The position numbers were made by a program, and so were the translations under genes. A stretch of DNA of 64,000 bases, from assembly GCF_001571065.1 (NCBI RefSeq), contig NZ_BCSW01000013.1:1-64000 (forward strand), in the 5' to 3' direction. Below are positions 56,970-64,000 of this stretch, piece after piece (the stretch's first letter is position 1; every line of letters starts with the position of its first letter). The DNA comes from Dietzia cinnamea NBRC 102147. Its GTDB lineage: Bacteria; Actinomycetota; Actinomycetes; Mycobacteriales; Mycobacteriaceae. A model generated the notes under the pieces. That model was not told the DNA's origin. It did not search any database and saw only the letters and a program-made list of their open reading frames with translations.

Positions 56970-57518
56970 ATGCGCCACCGACCGCCCCTCCGAGCCACCG
57001 CCTTCGCGGCGCTCCTGGCGATCGCTCTCACCGGCGGGTGTGCGGCCGACCCCGACGATCCCGCCGGGCCGGCGACCGCGACCGACGCGACGCCGACCTC
57101 GCCAGGAAACTCCTCGTCGTCGCCGACTCCGGGCACGTCGTCGCCGGCCACCTCGCCGTCGGCCCCAGGACCCACCTCGTCCGCCCGGCGGTCGCCGCCG
57201 ACCCCGCCCGCACCGCCGTTCATCGCCGCCGCGACCTGGGCGGACTCCGACTACGGCGCCACCCTCGAGGTCGCACCGACCGACTCGGGGCGCCGCGCGT
57301 GGGCCGAGGGCGACGCCGAGGCCGCCTGGCAGGAGGTGCTGCGGCTCGCCCCCGACGCGGACACCCCGGGCATGTGGGAGCAGTTCGACTGCCACTGGAC
57401 GTGGGCGCGTCTGCTCGAGCCAGACAAGCCCACGTGGAACGTCGAGCCGTGGCGGCCGGTCGTCTCGCCGGAGCGGATGCTGGCCGAGGGATGCAACCCG
57501 GGAGGGCCGGAGGTATGA
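56970..57518 (+). CDS. DUF2599-containing lipoprotein
   Basis: A 182-residue protein: signal and lipobox AALLAIALTGGC, a Pro/Ser/Thr-rich linker to about residue 85, then FIAAATWADSDYGATLEVAPTDSGR...TPGMWEQFDCHWTWARLLEPDKPTWNVEPWRPVV...AEGCNPGGPEV. The W-D/Y, QF-CHW, K-P-TWN-EPWRP and CNPGGPE elements are the DUF2599 signature, with two cysteines probably disulfide-linked. Exported. Function unknown; common in mycobacteria and relatives. Its stop overlaps the GNAT start by 4 bp. Confidence 0.85.
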   Translation: MRHRPPLRATAFAALLAIALTGGCAADPDDPAGPATATDATPTSPGNSSSSPTPGTSSPATSPSAPGPTSSARRSPPTPPAPPFIAAATWADSDYGATLEVAPTDSGRRAWAEGDAEAAWQEVLRLAPDADTPGMWEQFDCHWTWARLLEPDKPTWNVEPWRPVVSPERMLAEGCNPGGPEV

Positions 57519-58132
57519 GCAGGTCAACGGGAAGTGCGAGCAGGTCGGAGAACGGGCCGGTGATCCGTCCGGCCACGATCGGCGACGCCGCCGGATGCCG
57601 GGACGTCTACGCGCCGTACGTGCGCGAGACGACCGTGACGTTCGAGGACGAGGTGCCGACCGTCGACGAGTTCGCCGCGCGGATCTCGCGGGCGCTCGAC
57701 CGCTACGACTGGCTGGTCGCCGAGCTCGACGGGCGCATCGCCGGTTACGCCTACGCCGGGCCGGTCAAGGAGCGCGCCGCGTACGCCTGGTCCTGCGAGG
57801 TGAGCGTCTACGTGGACCCCGACGCCCGCGGCAACGGGCTGGGCCGGGCGCTCTACCGCGAATTGTTCACCCGGCTCGAGGGGCTGGGCTTCCGGCGGAT
57901 GCTCGCGATCATCACCCTGCCCAACGAACCCAGCGTCGGGATGCACCGGGCGCTGGGGTTCCGGGAGGCGGGGCGGCTGGAGCGGATCGGGTTCAAGCAC
58001 GGGCGGTGGCTGGACGTGACCTGGATGCAGGCCGACCTCGGCCCGGACCCGGCGGCGCCCCCGACAGCGCGTCCGGGTCACCGATCCCCGGGTCACCAGG
58101 GGCCCCCGGGGCACCGGCCCCCGCCGGGCTGA
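57515..58132 (+). CDS. GNAT acetyltransferase, phosphinothricin-acetyltransferase-like
   Basis: A 205-residue N-acetyltransferase: VIRPATIGDAAGCRDVYAPYVRETTVTFEDEVPTVDEFAARI, the acetyl-CoA motif VDPDARGNGLGRALYRELF and NEPSVGMHRALGFREAGRLERIGFKHGRWLDVTWMQADL. The N-terminal YAPYVRETTVTFEDE and C-terminal KHGRWLDV are typical of the Pat/MddA group that acetylates phosphinothricin or methionine sulfone/sulfoximine. The last 30 residues are Pro/Gly/His-rich, and their DNA overlaps the opposing condensation-domain gene by 140 bp. Confidence 0.87.
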   Translation: MSRSTGSASRSENGPVIRPATIGDAAGCRDVYAPYVRETTVTFEDEVPTVDEFAARISRALDRYDWLVAELDGRIAGYAYAGPVKERAAYAWSCEVSVYVDPDARGNGLGRALYRELFTRLEGLGFRRMLAIITLPNEPSVGMHRALGFREAGRLERIGFKHGRWLDVTWMQADLGPDPAAPPTARPGHRSPGHQGPPGHRPPPG

Positions 58133-59516
58133 GGGCTCCGAGGGCGCGGCGCACCAACCCGGCGCACAACTCGTCGAGCCACCCGCCCACCGAGGCCCGC
58201 GCGGCGGGCGTGTCCGGGTAGCGGCAGCGCACGTGCAGTCCCGAGCCGTTGACCACGAACCACACCATCACCCCGTCGGTGCGGATCACCGCCGACACGT
58301 GCTGCGGGCGCAGGTCCAGGTCCACGTCGATCGGCAGGCGCCGGTGGTCGAGCCACGAGACCGCGAACATGCCCGGCGTGTGCGGCATCCCGCCGTAAGG
58401 GGCGAGGATCGGGGCGAGCGCGTGCGAGCCCAGCTCGATGGCCTCCCGCACCGCCGCCGCGCAGGCCGCCGGGTCGGGGTCGTCGCACTCGATGACCGAG
58501 TTGGTGATGAACCAGCCCACCGAGTCGTCCCAGCGGTGCGGCCGATCGGGGTCGTGGCGCGAGTGCACCGGCAGCACCGCCCGCAGCCCCACCCCGGCGC
58601 GGCGGCGCAGCACCTCGGTCATCTCGGCCACGGCCAGCGCGATCATCCGCACCCCGCCCGCCGCGGCCGCCGCCTCCAGCGCGGCCACCCCGTCCGGGTC
58701 GAGCACGTCGCGCACCTCGACCACCTGCTCGCGGGGCGCCGAGATGTCGCCCAGGTTCAAGGGGAAGACCGGCATCCCGCCCGCGCCGCGGTCCATGATC
58801 CCCGCCCACTTCTCGTGCACCCGGGCCGGCGCCGGTGGCCGGGCCGCCAGCTCGGCGGTGTGCTCGGCGAACGGCGCCGCCGGCGGCAGGCGCGCGGCGG
58901 GCTCGCGGCCGCGGGCCAGGTCGTCCAGGCCGGAGCAGAGGTCGCGCATCACCACCAGCAGCGACCACGCGTCGACGTGGCTGTGGTCGAACCCGATCAC
59001 CACCACCGGCCGCTCCCGCGGATCGGTTGGCTGCACCAGGCACAGCGCGTGCGCCGGCCGGGCGAACGGACTGCACGCCTCGTCGAAGACCCGCCGGACC
59101 ACCGCCCTCGGGTCCTCACCCGGCCCCGTCCGCGGGACCCGCCAGCCGAGCGGCTGCACGGTCACCGGCCGCAGGCGGAGCTCGTCGTCGACCTCGTCGT
59201 CGTCACCTCCCCCGTGACCCACGCCGCGCCCGGCCCCGTCCCGGCCGCGGCGACCCCCGCCCTCGAGCACCGTGCGCAGGGTCCCGTGCCGCTCGATGAC
59301 CCCCAGCCACGCGCGGGCCACCAGGTCGCGGTCGGCCGCCGGCGGCAGGGTGAACGCCAGCGCCATCCACGACCCCGCGCGCGGCCCGAGCGAGGCGTGC
59401 CGCGCCTGGTCGAACGACGGCGGCAGATCGGCGTCCTGAGCTGGACTGATCTTCGTCACATACCGGTGGACGACGCCGTCCGGCAGCTCCATCCGGGTTA
59501 CCGTGGTGAGCCTCAT
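57993..59516 (-). CDS. Condensation-domain (PapA-like) acyltransferase
   Basis: A 507-residue protein. The acyltransferase active-site HxxxD motif is HSHVDAWS (GFDHSHVDAWSLLVVMRDL, about residue 190). Further condensation-fold segments are VLRRRAGVGLRAVLPVHSRHDPDRPHRWDDSVGWFITNSVI and FAVSWLDHRRLPIDVDLDLRPQHV. Such stand-alone domains (PapA proteins) esterify lipids on trehalose or phthiocerol in mycobacteria. A Gly/Asp/Arg insert (GGGRRGRDGAGRGVGHGGGDDDEVDD) sits near residue 95. Start ATG 59516; GTG 59525 is possible. The C-terminus overlaps the GNAT gene. Confidence 0.82.
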   Translation of the reverse strand: MRLTTVTRMELPDGVVHRYVTKISPAQDADLPPSFDQARHASLGPRAGSWMALAFTLPPAADRDLVARAWLGVIERHGTLRTVLEGGGRRGRDGAGRGVGHGGGDDDEVDDELRLRPVTVQPLGWRVPRTGPGEDPRAVVRRVFDEACSPFARPAHALCLVQPTDPRERPVVVIGFDHSHVDAWSLLVVMRDLCSGLDDLARGREPAARLPPAAPFAEHTAELAARPPAPARVHEKWAGIMDRGAGGMPVFPLNLGDISAPREQVVEVRDVLDPDGVAALEAAAAAGGVRMIALAVAEMTEVLRRRAGVGLRAVLPVHSRHDPDRPHRWDDSVGWFITNSVIECDDPDPAACAAAVREAIELGSHALAPILAPYGGMPHTPGMFAVSWLDHRRLPIDVDLDLRPQHVSAVIRTDGVMVWFVVNGSGLHVRCRYPDTPAARASVGGWLDELCAGLVRRALGALSPAGAGAPGAPGDPGIGDPDALSGAPPGPGRGRPASRSRPATARA

Positions 59517-59561
59517 GGCCCGCACGGTAGGGCCGCCGTGTTACGGGGAAAGGCGCGAAGT

Positions 59562-60365
59562 GTGACGACGACGAGACGGGCGGACACCCCGCCCGGCGGG
59601 GACGGACACGCGCTGGCCCGGGACCGCAGGGGCACCGGCCTTCCGGTGGTGCAACTGCACGGGCTCAGCTCGAGCCGGCGCCGCGACGAGGTGTTCGGGC
59701 TCGATCTCACGGCGGGCCGCGACGGTCTGCAGGTGGTCCGCTACGACGCCCGCGGACACGGCGAGTCGCCCGGCACCACAGATCCCGACGACTACACGTG
59801 GCCCGCGCTGGCCCGCGACCTGCTGGCGCTGCTCGACGAGGAGTTCCCGGGCCGGCGCGTGCACGGGGTGGGGCAGTCGATGGGCTCGGCCACGCTCCTC
59901 ACCGCCGCGGCCGCCGAGCCGGACCGGTTCGCCTCTCTCACGCTGGGCATCCCGCCGACGGTGTGGGGGTGGCGGCGTGAGCAGTCCCGCCTGTACGACC
60001 TCGCCGCGCGGCAGGTGGCCCGGTGGGGCGGCGCGCGGTGGTCTGAGCTGACGAGGACGCTGCCGACCTCGCCGGCGATCGACCCGGACCGGCCACACAC
60101 CGCCCCAGACGTGCGCGACGAGTGGCTGCCCGCGGCGTTCCGGGGCGCGGCGGCGACCGACCTGCCGCCGGAGGAGCAGATCGGGCGGCTGCGGATGCCG
60201 GTGCTGCTGCTGGCGTGGCCGCAGGACGCCTCCCACCCGCTCGAGGTGGCCGAGCACCTGCTGGAGCTGCTGCCGGACGCCCGGCTCGAGGTCGCCCGCT
60301 CCCCGGAAGAAGTGGCCGACTGGCCGCGGCTGGTGGGGCGCTTCATCGGTCGGTCCGCCCACTGA
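59562..60365 (+). CDS. Alpha/beta-fold hydrolase
   Basis: A 267-residue alpha/beta hydrolase: LPVVQLHGLSSSRRRDEVFG, VRYDARGHGESPG, nucleophile GVGQSMGSATLL and the acid region VLLLAWPQDASHPLEVAEHLLE. The final catalytic His, normally near the C-terminus, is not obvious (SPEEVADWPRLVGRFIGRSAH), so either the terminal His serves or activity is altered. GTG 59562 is used because the frame upstream is not family-like and lies opposite the PapA-like gene. Substrate unknown. Confidence 0.83.
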   Translation: MTTTRRADTPPGGDGHALARDRRGTGLPVVQLHGLSSSRRRDEVFGLDLTAGRDGLQVVRYDARGHGESPGTTDPDDYTWPALARDLLALLDEEFPGRRVHGVGQSMGSATLLTAAAAEPDRFASLTLGIPPTVWGWRREQSRLYDLAARQVARWGGARWSELTRTLPTSPAIDPDRPHTAPDVRDEWLPAAFRGAAATDLPPEEQIGRLRMPVLLLAWPQDASHPLEVAEHLLELLPDARLEVARSPEEVADWPRLVGRFIGRSAH

Positions 60366-60404
60366 CCCGAACGGCTCGTCCGGGTCTCACATCCTGCTGA
60401 CGTC

Positions 60405-61148
60405 TCACATCGTGTTGACCACCAACCCGATGTGGGAATAGAAGTTCAGGGCCCCGAAGAGCAACCAGATGACCCCGGAGACCGCCCAGCACCACCCGAT
60501 GATGCCCGCGGCCACACCGCCGTCGAGCCCACGGGCGATCCGCCCGGAGGCGAACGGTGTGAGCAGCGCGCCGACACCGATCACGGCATAGAGGGAGGAG
60601 ATGAAGATCGCCTCGACCATCGGCCATTGGGCGAAGAAGCCGGCAACGGGCTCCTGCGGCGGTGCCGCGAAGAGCTGGTAGACGACACCGGCGAGGGCGA
60701 TGGCGAGCATAGCCAGCCCGAGACCCACGACGAAGATCGTCAGCGGCCGCGAGTCGCCCGCCACCTCGCGCGCGGTCACACCGACCACGCGCTTAGACCA
60801 CAGGTACACCGCCGCGGCCAGCAGGAGTACGCCCAGTTCGAGACTCGGCTCGCCGAAGATGATGTTGTCGAATGCGAACCCACCGGCGGCGAGCGGCCAG
60901 GTCAACGACATATGCAGGCCGGTGGTCGTGAGGATCAGGCCCAGGACGCCGAAGTTCAGGGCCCAGCCGGTGACGCTGACGTCCGCGGCGTCCGCGCGGA
61001 CCGCCCGGAAGAACAGCACCAGCCCCAGCAGGGCCGCGCCGACCGCGACGGCCATCACCGTGTTGTACGTCGGCATGGCCGTCCAGTCGATCATGCCCGG
61101 CGTTTCCACACCTCGGAAGAAGTCGCCTACCGAATCCTGCGTTTCCAT
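60405..61148 (-). CDS. DUF981-family membrane protein
   Basis: A 247-residue membrane protein with about seven helices. The segment GWALNFGVLGLILTTTGLHMSLTWPLAAGGFAFDNIIFGEPSLELGVLLLAAAVYLWSK is diagnostic of DUF981, with conserved His/Trp residues. Further helices: LTIFVVGLGLAMLAIALAGVVY, IFISSLYAVIGVGALL and GIIGWCWAVSGVIWLLFGALNFYSHIGL. Function unknown; members are common in archaea and actinobacteria. ATG 61148 (METQDSVGDFF) lies well spaced from the divergent nadE-like gene. It may handle a small gas or ion. Confidence 0.85.
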   Translation of the reverse strand: METQDSVGDFFRGVETPGMIDWTAMPTYNTVMAVAVGAALLGLVLFFRAVRADAADVSVTGWALNFGVLGLILTTTGLHMSLTWPLAAGGFAFDNIIFGEPSLELGVLLLAAAVYLWSKRVVGVTAREVAGDSRPLTIFVVGLGLAMLAIALAGVVYQLFAAPPQEPVAGFFAQWPMVEAIFISSLYAVIGVGALLTPFASGRIARGLDGGVAAGIIGWCWAVSGVIWLLFGALNFYSHIGLVVNTM

Positions 61149-61277
61149 AGTGCTCCCTTCACGGCCTCGGGGTCCGGGTAGCGTTCACCGAGCCACTATC
61201 CATCCACGCTCATCGACGGGCAAGGCTCGTCCGGCCTCCGGTGGCGCGCCGCCGCGGCGCATCCACACAATGGGGCC

Positions 61278-62684
61278 ATGCGTGAACTTCAGAGGACGAT
61301 CATCGACCACCTCGGGGTGAAGCCCGAGATCGACCCGGCCGCCGAGGTCGACCGTCGGGTGCGGTTCCTCGTGGACTACCTGCGGGCGAGCGGCGCCAAA
61401 GGGTACGTGCTGGGACTGTCCGGCGGGGTGGACTCGACACTGGCCGGTCGTCTGGCCCAGCTCGCGGTGGAGCGGATCCGCGCGGAGGGCGGGGACGCGG
61501 TGTTCGTCGGGATGCGCCTGCCCTACCGCGTGCAGCACGACGAGGCCGACGCCGTCGCGGCCGTGGAGTTCGTCGACGCAGACGAGGCCGTCACCGTCAA
61601 CGTGGCGCCCGGCGTCGATGCGCTCAACGGCGAGATCGCCCGGGCCACCGGCGCAGAGCTGACGGACTTCACCAAGGGCAACGCCAAGGCCCGCCACCGC
61701 ATGGTCGCCCAGTACGCCCTCGCCGGGGACCGCGGGCTGCTCGTGATCGGCGCCGACCACGCCGCCGAGAACGTCACGGGCTTCTTCACCAAGTTCGGCG
61801 ACGGCGCCGCCGACGTCCTCCCGCTGTCGGGCCTGAACAAGCGGCAGGGGCGCGCGCTGCTGCGACACCTCGGTGCGCCCGAACAGCTGTGGAACAAGGT
61901 GCCCACCGCCGACCTCCTCGACGAGAACGAGGGGCGGACCGACGAGGACGAGCTGGGCCTGCGGTACGACGACATCGACGACTACCTCGAGGGCCGCGAC
62001 GTGCCCGAGCAGGTCGCCGAGACCATCGAGTCGGTGTGGCAGCGCAACCGCCACAAGCGCACCACCCCGGTGGAGGTGTCCGATACCTGGTGGCGTCCGG
62101 GCGAGCAGACCGCGCTCGTGGTGATCGACATGCAGAACTCGTACTTCGAGTTCCCCGACCTCGCCTCCGTGCGCGACGAGCTGGTGGCCTCGGTCAACGA
62201 GCTCATCGAGGCCGCGCACGAGTCCGGCCGCCCGGTGGTGCTGGTGCGCACCGAGCACGCCCGGGACGGGTCCACGTGGACCCTCAACATGTGCGAGGAC
62301 GGCCAGGGCTTCGCCTACCCCGGCACCGAGCAGGCGCAGTTCCTCGACGAGCTGGTCACCGGGAACCACATCGAGGTGGTGAAGACCCGCGACAGCGCCT
62401 TCTTCCGCACCGACCTCAATGCGCGGCTCGCGCACCTGGGCGTGGACCACCTGCTGGTGTGCGGGGTGTCGACGCACAGCTGCGTGGCGCAGACCGCGAT
62501 CGACGGGTTCGCCGAGAACCTGCACGTCGCGATCGCCCGTGGCGCGATCTCGTCGGACAACTCGGAGCTGTCCGAGGCGCTACTCGACTTCTGCGCGGAC
62601 CAGATGCGCCAGCCGATCGTCGACCAGCAGGCGAGCCTGGAGCTGCTGCGGACCGGCGCGTGGCCGGAGTCCGACTCCGACTAG
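61278..62684 (+). CDS. NH3-dependent NAD synthetase fused to an isochorismatase-like hydrolase
   Basis: A 468-residue two-domain protein. Residues 1-265 are ammonia-dependent NAD synthetase: P-loop SGGVDS at 48-53, [56 protein letters not shown] and RNRHKRTTP. Residues 275-468 are an isochorismatase-type cysteine hydrolase with the triad D284 (VVIDMQNS), K369 ([10 protein letters not shown]) and C402 ([12 protein letters not shown]). Nicotinamidase belongs to that superfamily, so the fusion may couple amide hydrolysis with the ammonia-using step of NAD synthesis. No glutaminase domain is present. Confidence 0.92.
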   Translation: MRELQRTIIDHLGVKPEIDPAAEVDRRVRFLVDYLRASGAKGYVLGLSGGVDSTLAGRLAQLAVERIRAEGGDAVFVGMRLPYRVQHDEADAVAAVEFVDADEAVTVNVAPGVDALNGEIARATGAELTDFTKGNAKARHRMVAQYALAGDRGLLVIGADHAAENVTGFFTKFGDGAADVLPLSGLNKRQGRALLRHLGAPEQLWNKVPTADLLDENEGRTDEDELGLRYDDIDDYLEGRDVPEQVAETIESVWQRNRHKRTTPVEVSDTWWRPGEQTALVVIDMQNSYFEFPDLASVRDELVASVNELIEAAHESGRPVVLVRTEHARDGSTWTLNMCEDGQGFAYPGTEQAQFLDELVTGNHIEVVKTRDSAFFRTDLNARLAHLGVDHLLVCGVSTHSCVAQTAIDGFAENLHVAIARGAISSDNSELSEALLDFCADQMRQPIVDQQASLELLRTGAWPESDSD

Positions 62685-62708
62685 CGCCCGGCCGGGCGGC
62701 GCCGCCGG

Positions 62709-63341
62709 TCAGCCCCGCGCGACGACGCCGGTGATCGGGATGCGCCCGCCCACGGCCTGACGGAAGTTGAGCACCGCGCGCTTGACGTGGTCGCCCGTAG
62801 TGACCACGACCGCGCCGGTGGTGCCGCGGTCGCGGAAGATCCGGTCGGTGAACTGGGCGTTCTGCACCGTGGAGTTGGAGTTGCCCTCCTCGGTGATCCG
62901 CAGCGGCGAGATGCCGGCGCCGCGGAGCCAGTCGCCCATCGCGCGCGCCTCGGTGCGCCCGTTCTGCGGCACGCCACCGGTGACGATGATGCGGGCCGTC
63001 GGGTACTCCTGAGCCAGCCGGTAGCCGGTGCGCAGCCGCTCCTCGAGCACGGGGCGGATGCCGCCGTCGGGGAAGAGGCCGGCGCCCAGGATCACGATGT
63101 CGGTCGTGAAGGGGTTGATGGTGAGCATCGCCGGGTCGTCGGAGGTGAGCACCTCGAAGTCGCCACACAGCGGCAGCAGCGAGGCGTCGACCTGCTGGCA
63201 GCCGAGCGACGTCAGCCCGCTGTACAGCGCGACCGGTGTGGGCATCTCGGCCGATCCGGCGGATGCGGTGCCGGCCCCGGCTCCGAGCGCCAGCGCGCCG
63301 GCGGCCGCGATCGCGGCGAGACGCGTGTGTGTTCTACGCAC
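62709..63341 (-). CDS. Secreted DUF218 (YdcF/ElyC-like) protein
   Basis: A 210-residue protein with a signal peptide (MRRTHTRLAAIAAAGALALG...AGTASA) and a DUF218 domain: DIVILGAGLFPDGGIRPVLEERLRTGYRLAQEYPTARIIVTGGVPQNGRTEARAMGDWLRGAGISPLRITEEGNSNSTVQNAQFTDRIF. The G-G-x-x-x-G-x-x-E-A and ITEE-xSxST-N elements are typical of YdcF/SanA/ElyC, which act near the cell envelope. Cysteines early in the mature part (LGCQQVDASLLPLCGDF) may form a disulfide. The function is not established; it could be a phosphatase-like envelope enzyme. Confidence 0.87.
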   Translation of the reverse strand: MRRTHTRLAAIAAAGALALGAGAGTASAGSAEMPTPVALYSGLTSLGCQQVDASLLPLCGDFEVLTSDDPAMLTINPFTTDIVILGAGLFPDGGIRPVLEERLRTGYRLAQEYPTARIIVTGGVPQNGRTEARAMGDWLRGAGISPLRITEEGNSNSTVQNAQFTDRIFRDRGTTGAVVVTTGDHVKRAVLNFRQAVGGRIPITGVVARG

Positions 63342-63453
63342 GAGAATGTTCCTCTCCCAAGCAGTGTCGTGACCGAATGGTTATCGCGGATCACGGGGCC
63401 GCCGTTACCCGTAGCACAAGGCGGTCACGACGTCGCCGCGTACCCTGCACGGC

Positions 63454-64000
63454 ATGCCGGAAGGATACGACAGAGTAACGGCCGCGCGGTACCTCCACGA
63501 TGCTGATCCGGAGCTCGGTGCGCACATCGCCGTGGTGGGACCGTGCACGCTCACCCCCACCCCGGATGCGGGGCCGCACACGCTGTTCGACCGCCTGGCC
63601 TCGTCGATCCTCTCCCAGCAGCTGTCGGTCAGGGCCGCCGCGACGATCGCCGGGCGGCTTCGTGAGCGCGCCACGAGCGCCGGTCAGCTCGACCCCGTCC
63701 GGGTGGCCGCCCTGTCGGACGAGGAGCTGCGGGCGTGCGGCATCTCGCGGCCCAAGGTGGCCGCCCTGCGGGATCTCGCCGATGCGGTGGGCACCGGTCG
63801 GGTCCCGTCCCTCGCCGCGTTGAGGGAGTACGACGACGACGAGGTCATCGCCTCCCTGACGACCGTCCGCGGGATCGGCCGGTGGACCGCGGAGATGCAG
63901 TTGATCTTCCTGTTGGACAGACCCGACGTCTTCCCCGTGGCGGATGTCGGGGTCCGGCGCGGCTTCGAGCGGGTGCTGGGCCTCGACGAGAAGGCCTCCC
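63454..64000 (+). CDS. DNA-3-methyladenine glycosylase II (AlkA-like), truncated by the window end
   Basis: At least 182 residues of an HhH-GPD glycosylase: FDRLASSILSQQLSVRAAATIAGRL, CGISRPKVAALRDLADAV, and the helix-hairpin-helix with catalytic Asp, LTTVRGIGRWTAEMQLIFLLDRPDVFPVADVGVRRGF. The usual D-D pair before LGLR is A-D here, with the second, catalytic Asp kept. The enzyme would excise 3-methyladenine and other alkylated bases. ATG 63454 is the only family-consistent start. It is divergent from the DUF218 gene. The C-terminus is outside the window. Confidence 0.88.
   Translation, partial: MPEGYDRVTAARYLHDADPELGAHIAVVGPCTLTPTPDAGPHTLFDRLASSILSQQLSVRAAATIAGRLRERATSAGQLDPVRVAALSDEELRACGISRPKVAALRDLADAVGTGRVPSLAALREYDDDEVIASLTTVRGIGRWTAEMQLIFLLDRPDVFPVADVGVRRGFERVLGLDEKAS

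Noticed and set aside
62689-62715. GCCCGGCCGGGC-type palindrome after the NadE fusion as a terminator.
   Set aside because: The palindrome leaves no room for a proper loop and no U-tract follows, so I do not list it.
1-64000. CRISPR arrays, transposases, tRNA or rRNA genes.
   Set aside because: No regularly spaced direct repeats with unique spacers, no transposase motifs, and no tRNA or rRNA signatures were seen by eye. A tRNAscan or Infernal search would be decisive.

Overview
The window is about 70% GC, dense, with GTG/TTG starts, short gaps and many 1-4 bp overlaps. It comes from a mycolic-acid actinomycete of the order Mycobacteriales (Corynebacteriales). Several families point there: a DUF222/HNH '13E12-type' gene, SigK/RskA with a fasciclin lipoprotein, a TmsA/TmsB-type pair for 10-methyl branched fatty acids, GpgS, DUF732, DUF2599, an MMPL exporter, a PapA-like condensation-domain protein and many FadE-type acyl-CoA dehydrogenases. 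The mix would fit Dietzia or a near relative, but the genus is my inference.

Layout. 1-6.3 kb: start of an HNH gene with a LexA-like box, an acyl-CoA dehydrogenase, a PIG-L deacetylase, a membrane-anchored protein, an AlkB-like dioxygenase, an MFS transporter and a small signal-less peptide. 6.3-11.9 kb: HisN, a four-gene glycine-betaine-type ABC importer and an alpha/beta hydrolase. 11.9-20 kb: small membrane proteins, a YjbR protein, a nitrilase, a CDF cation exporter, an NfeD/SPFH pair, a TetR regulator and a TIGR01777-type epimerase. 19.4-26.6 kb: lipocalin, MMPL, hydrolase, then a tightly coupled acyl-CoA dehydrogenase / APH-like kinase / histidine phosphatase operon. 26.7-35.4 kb: GpgS, a methyltransferase, a PnuC-like transporter behind an FMN riboswitch, a Rieske protein, an aminotransferase, a quinone reductase and an L,D-transpeptidase. 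35.5-45 kb: a POT peptide transporter, two CNNM/CBS proteins, DUF4112, a class B penicillin-binding protein, an SDR and a large acyl-CoA dehydrogenase.

45-52 kb is the most coherent block: a fasciclin lipoprotein diverges from a molybdopterin oxidoreductase - sigK - rskA operon, and a tmsA-tmsB pair follows on the other strand. A perfect 17-bp palindrome in the divergent spacer carries a CCATCC -35-like element on each strand, so SigK may control both its own operon and the fasciclin gene. 52-64 kb: a DUF732 lipoprotein, patatin, a DUF4262 protein behind a second LexA-like box, type I AroD, SRPBCC, DUF1697, a 38-residue acidic peptide, DUF2599, a GNAT enzyme overlapping a PapA-like gene, a hydrolase, a DUF981 protein, an NH3-dependent NAD synthetase fused to an isochorismatase-type hydrolase, a DUF218 protein and a truncated AlkA-like glycosylase.

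I saw no tRNA, rRNA, CRISPR array, transposase or replication origin. A recurrent oddity is short tandem duplication (15-25 bp) spanning the stop codons of three unrelated genes.
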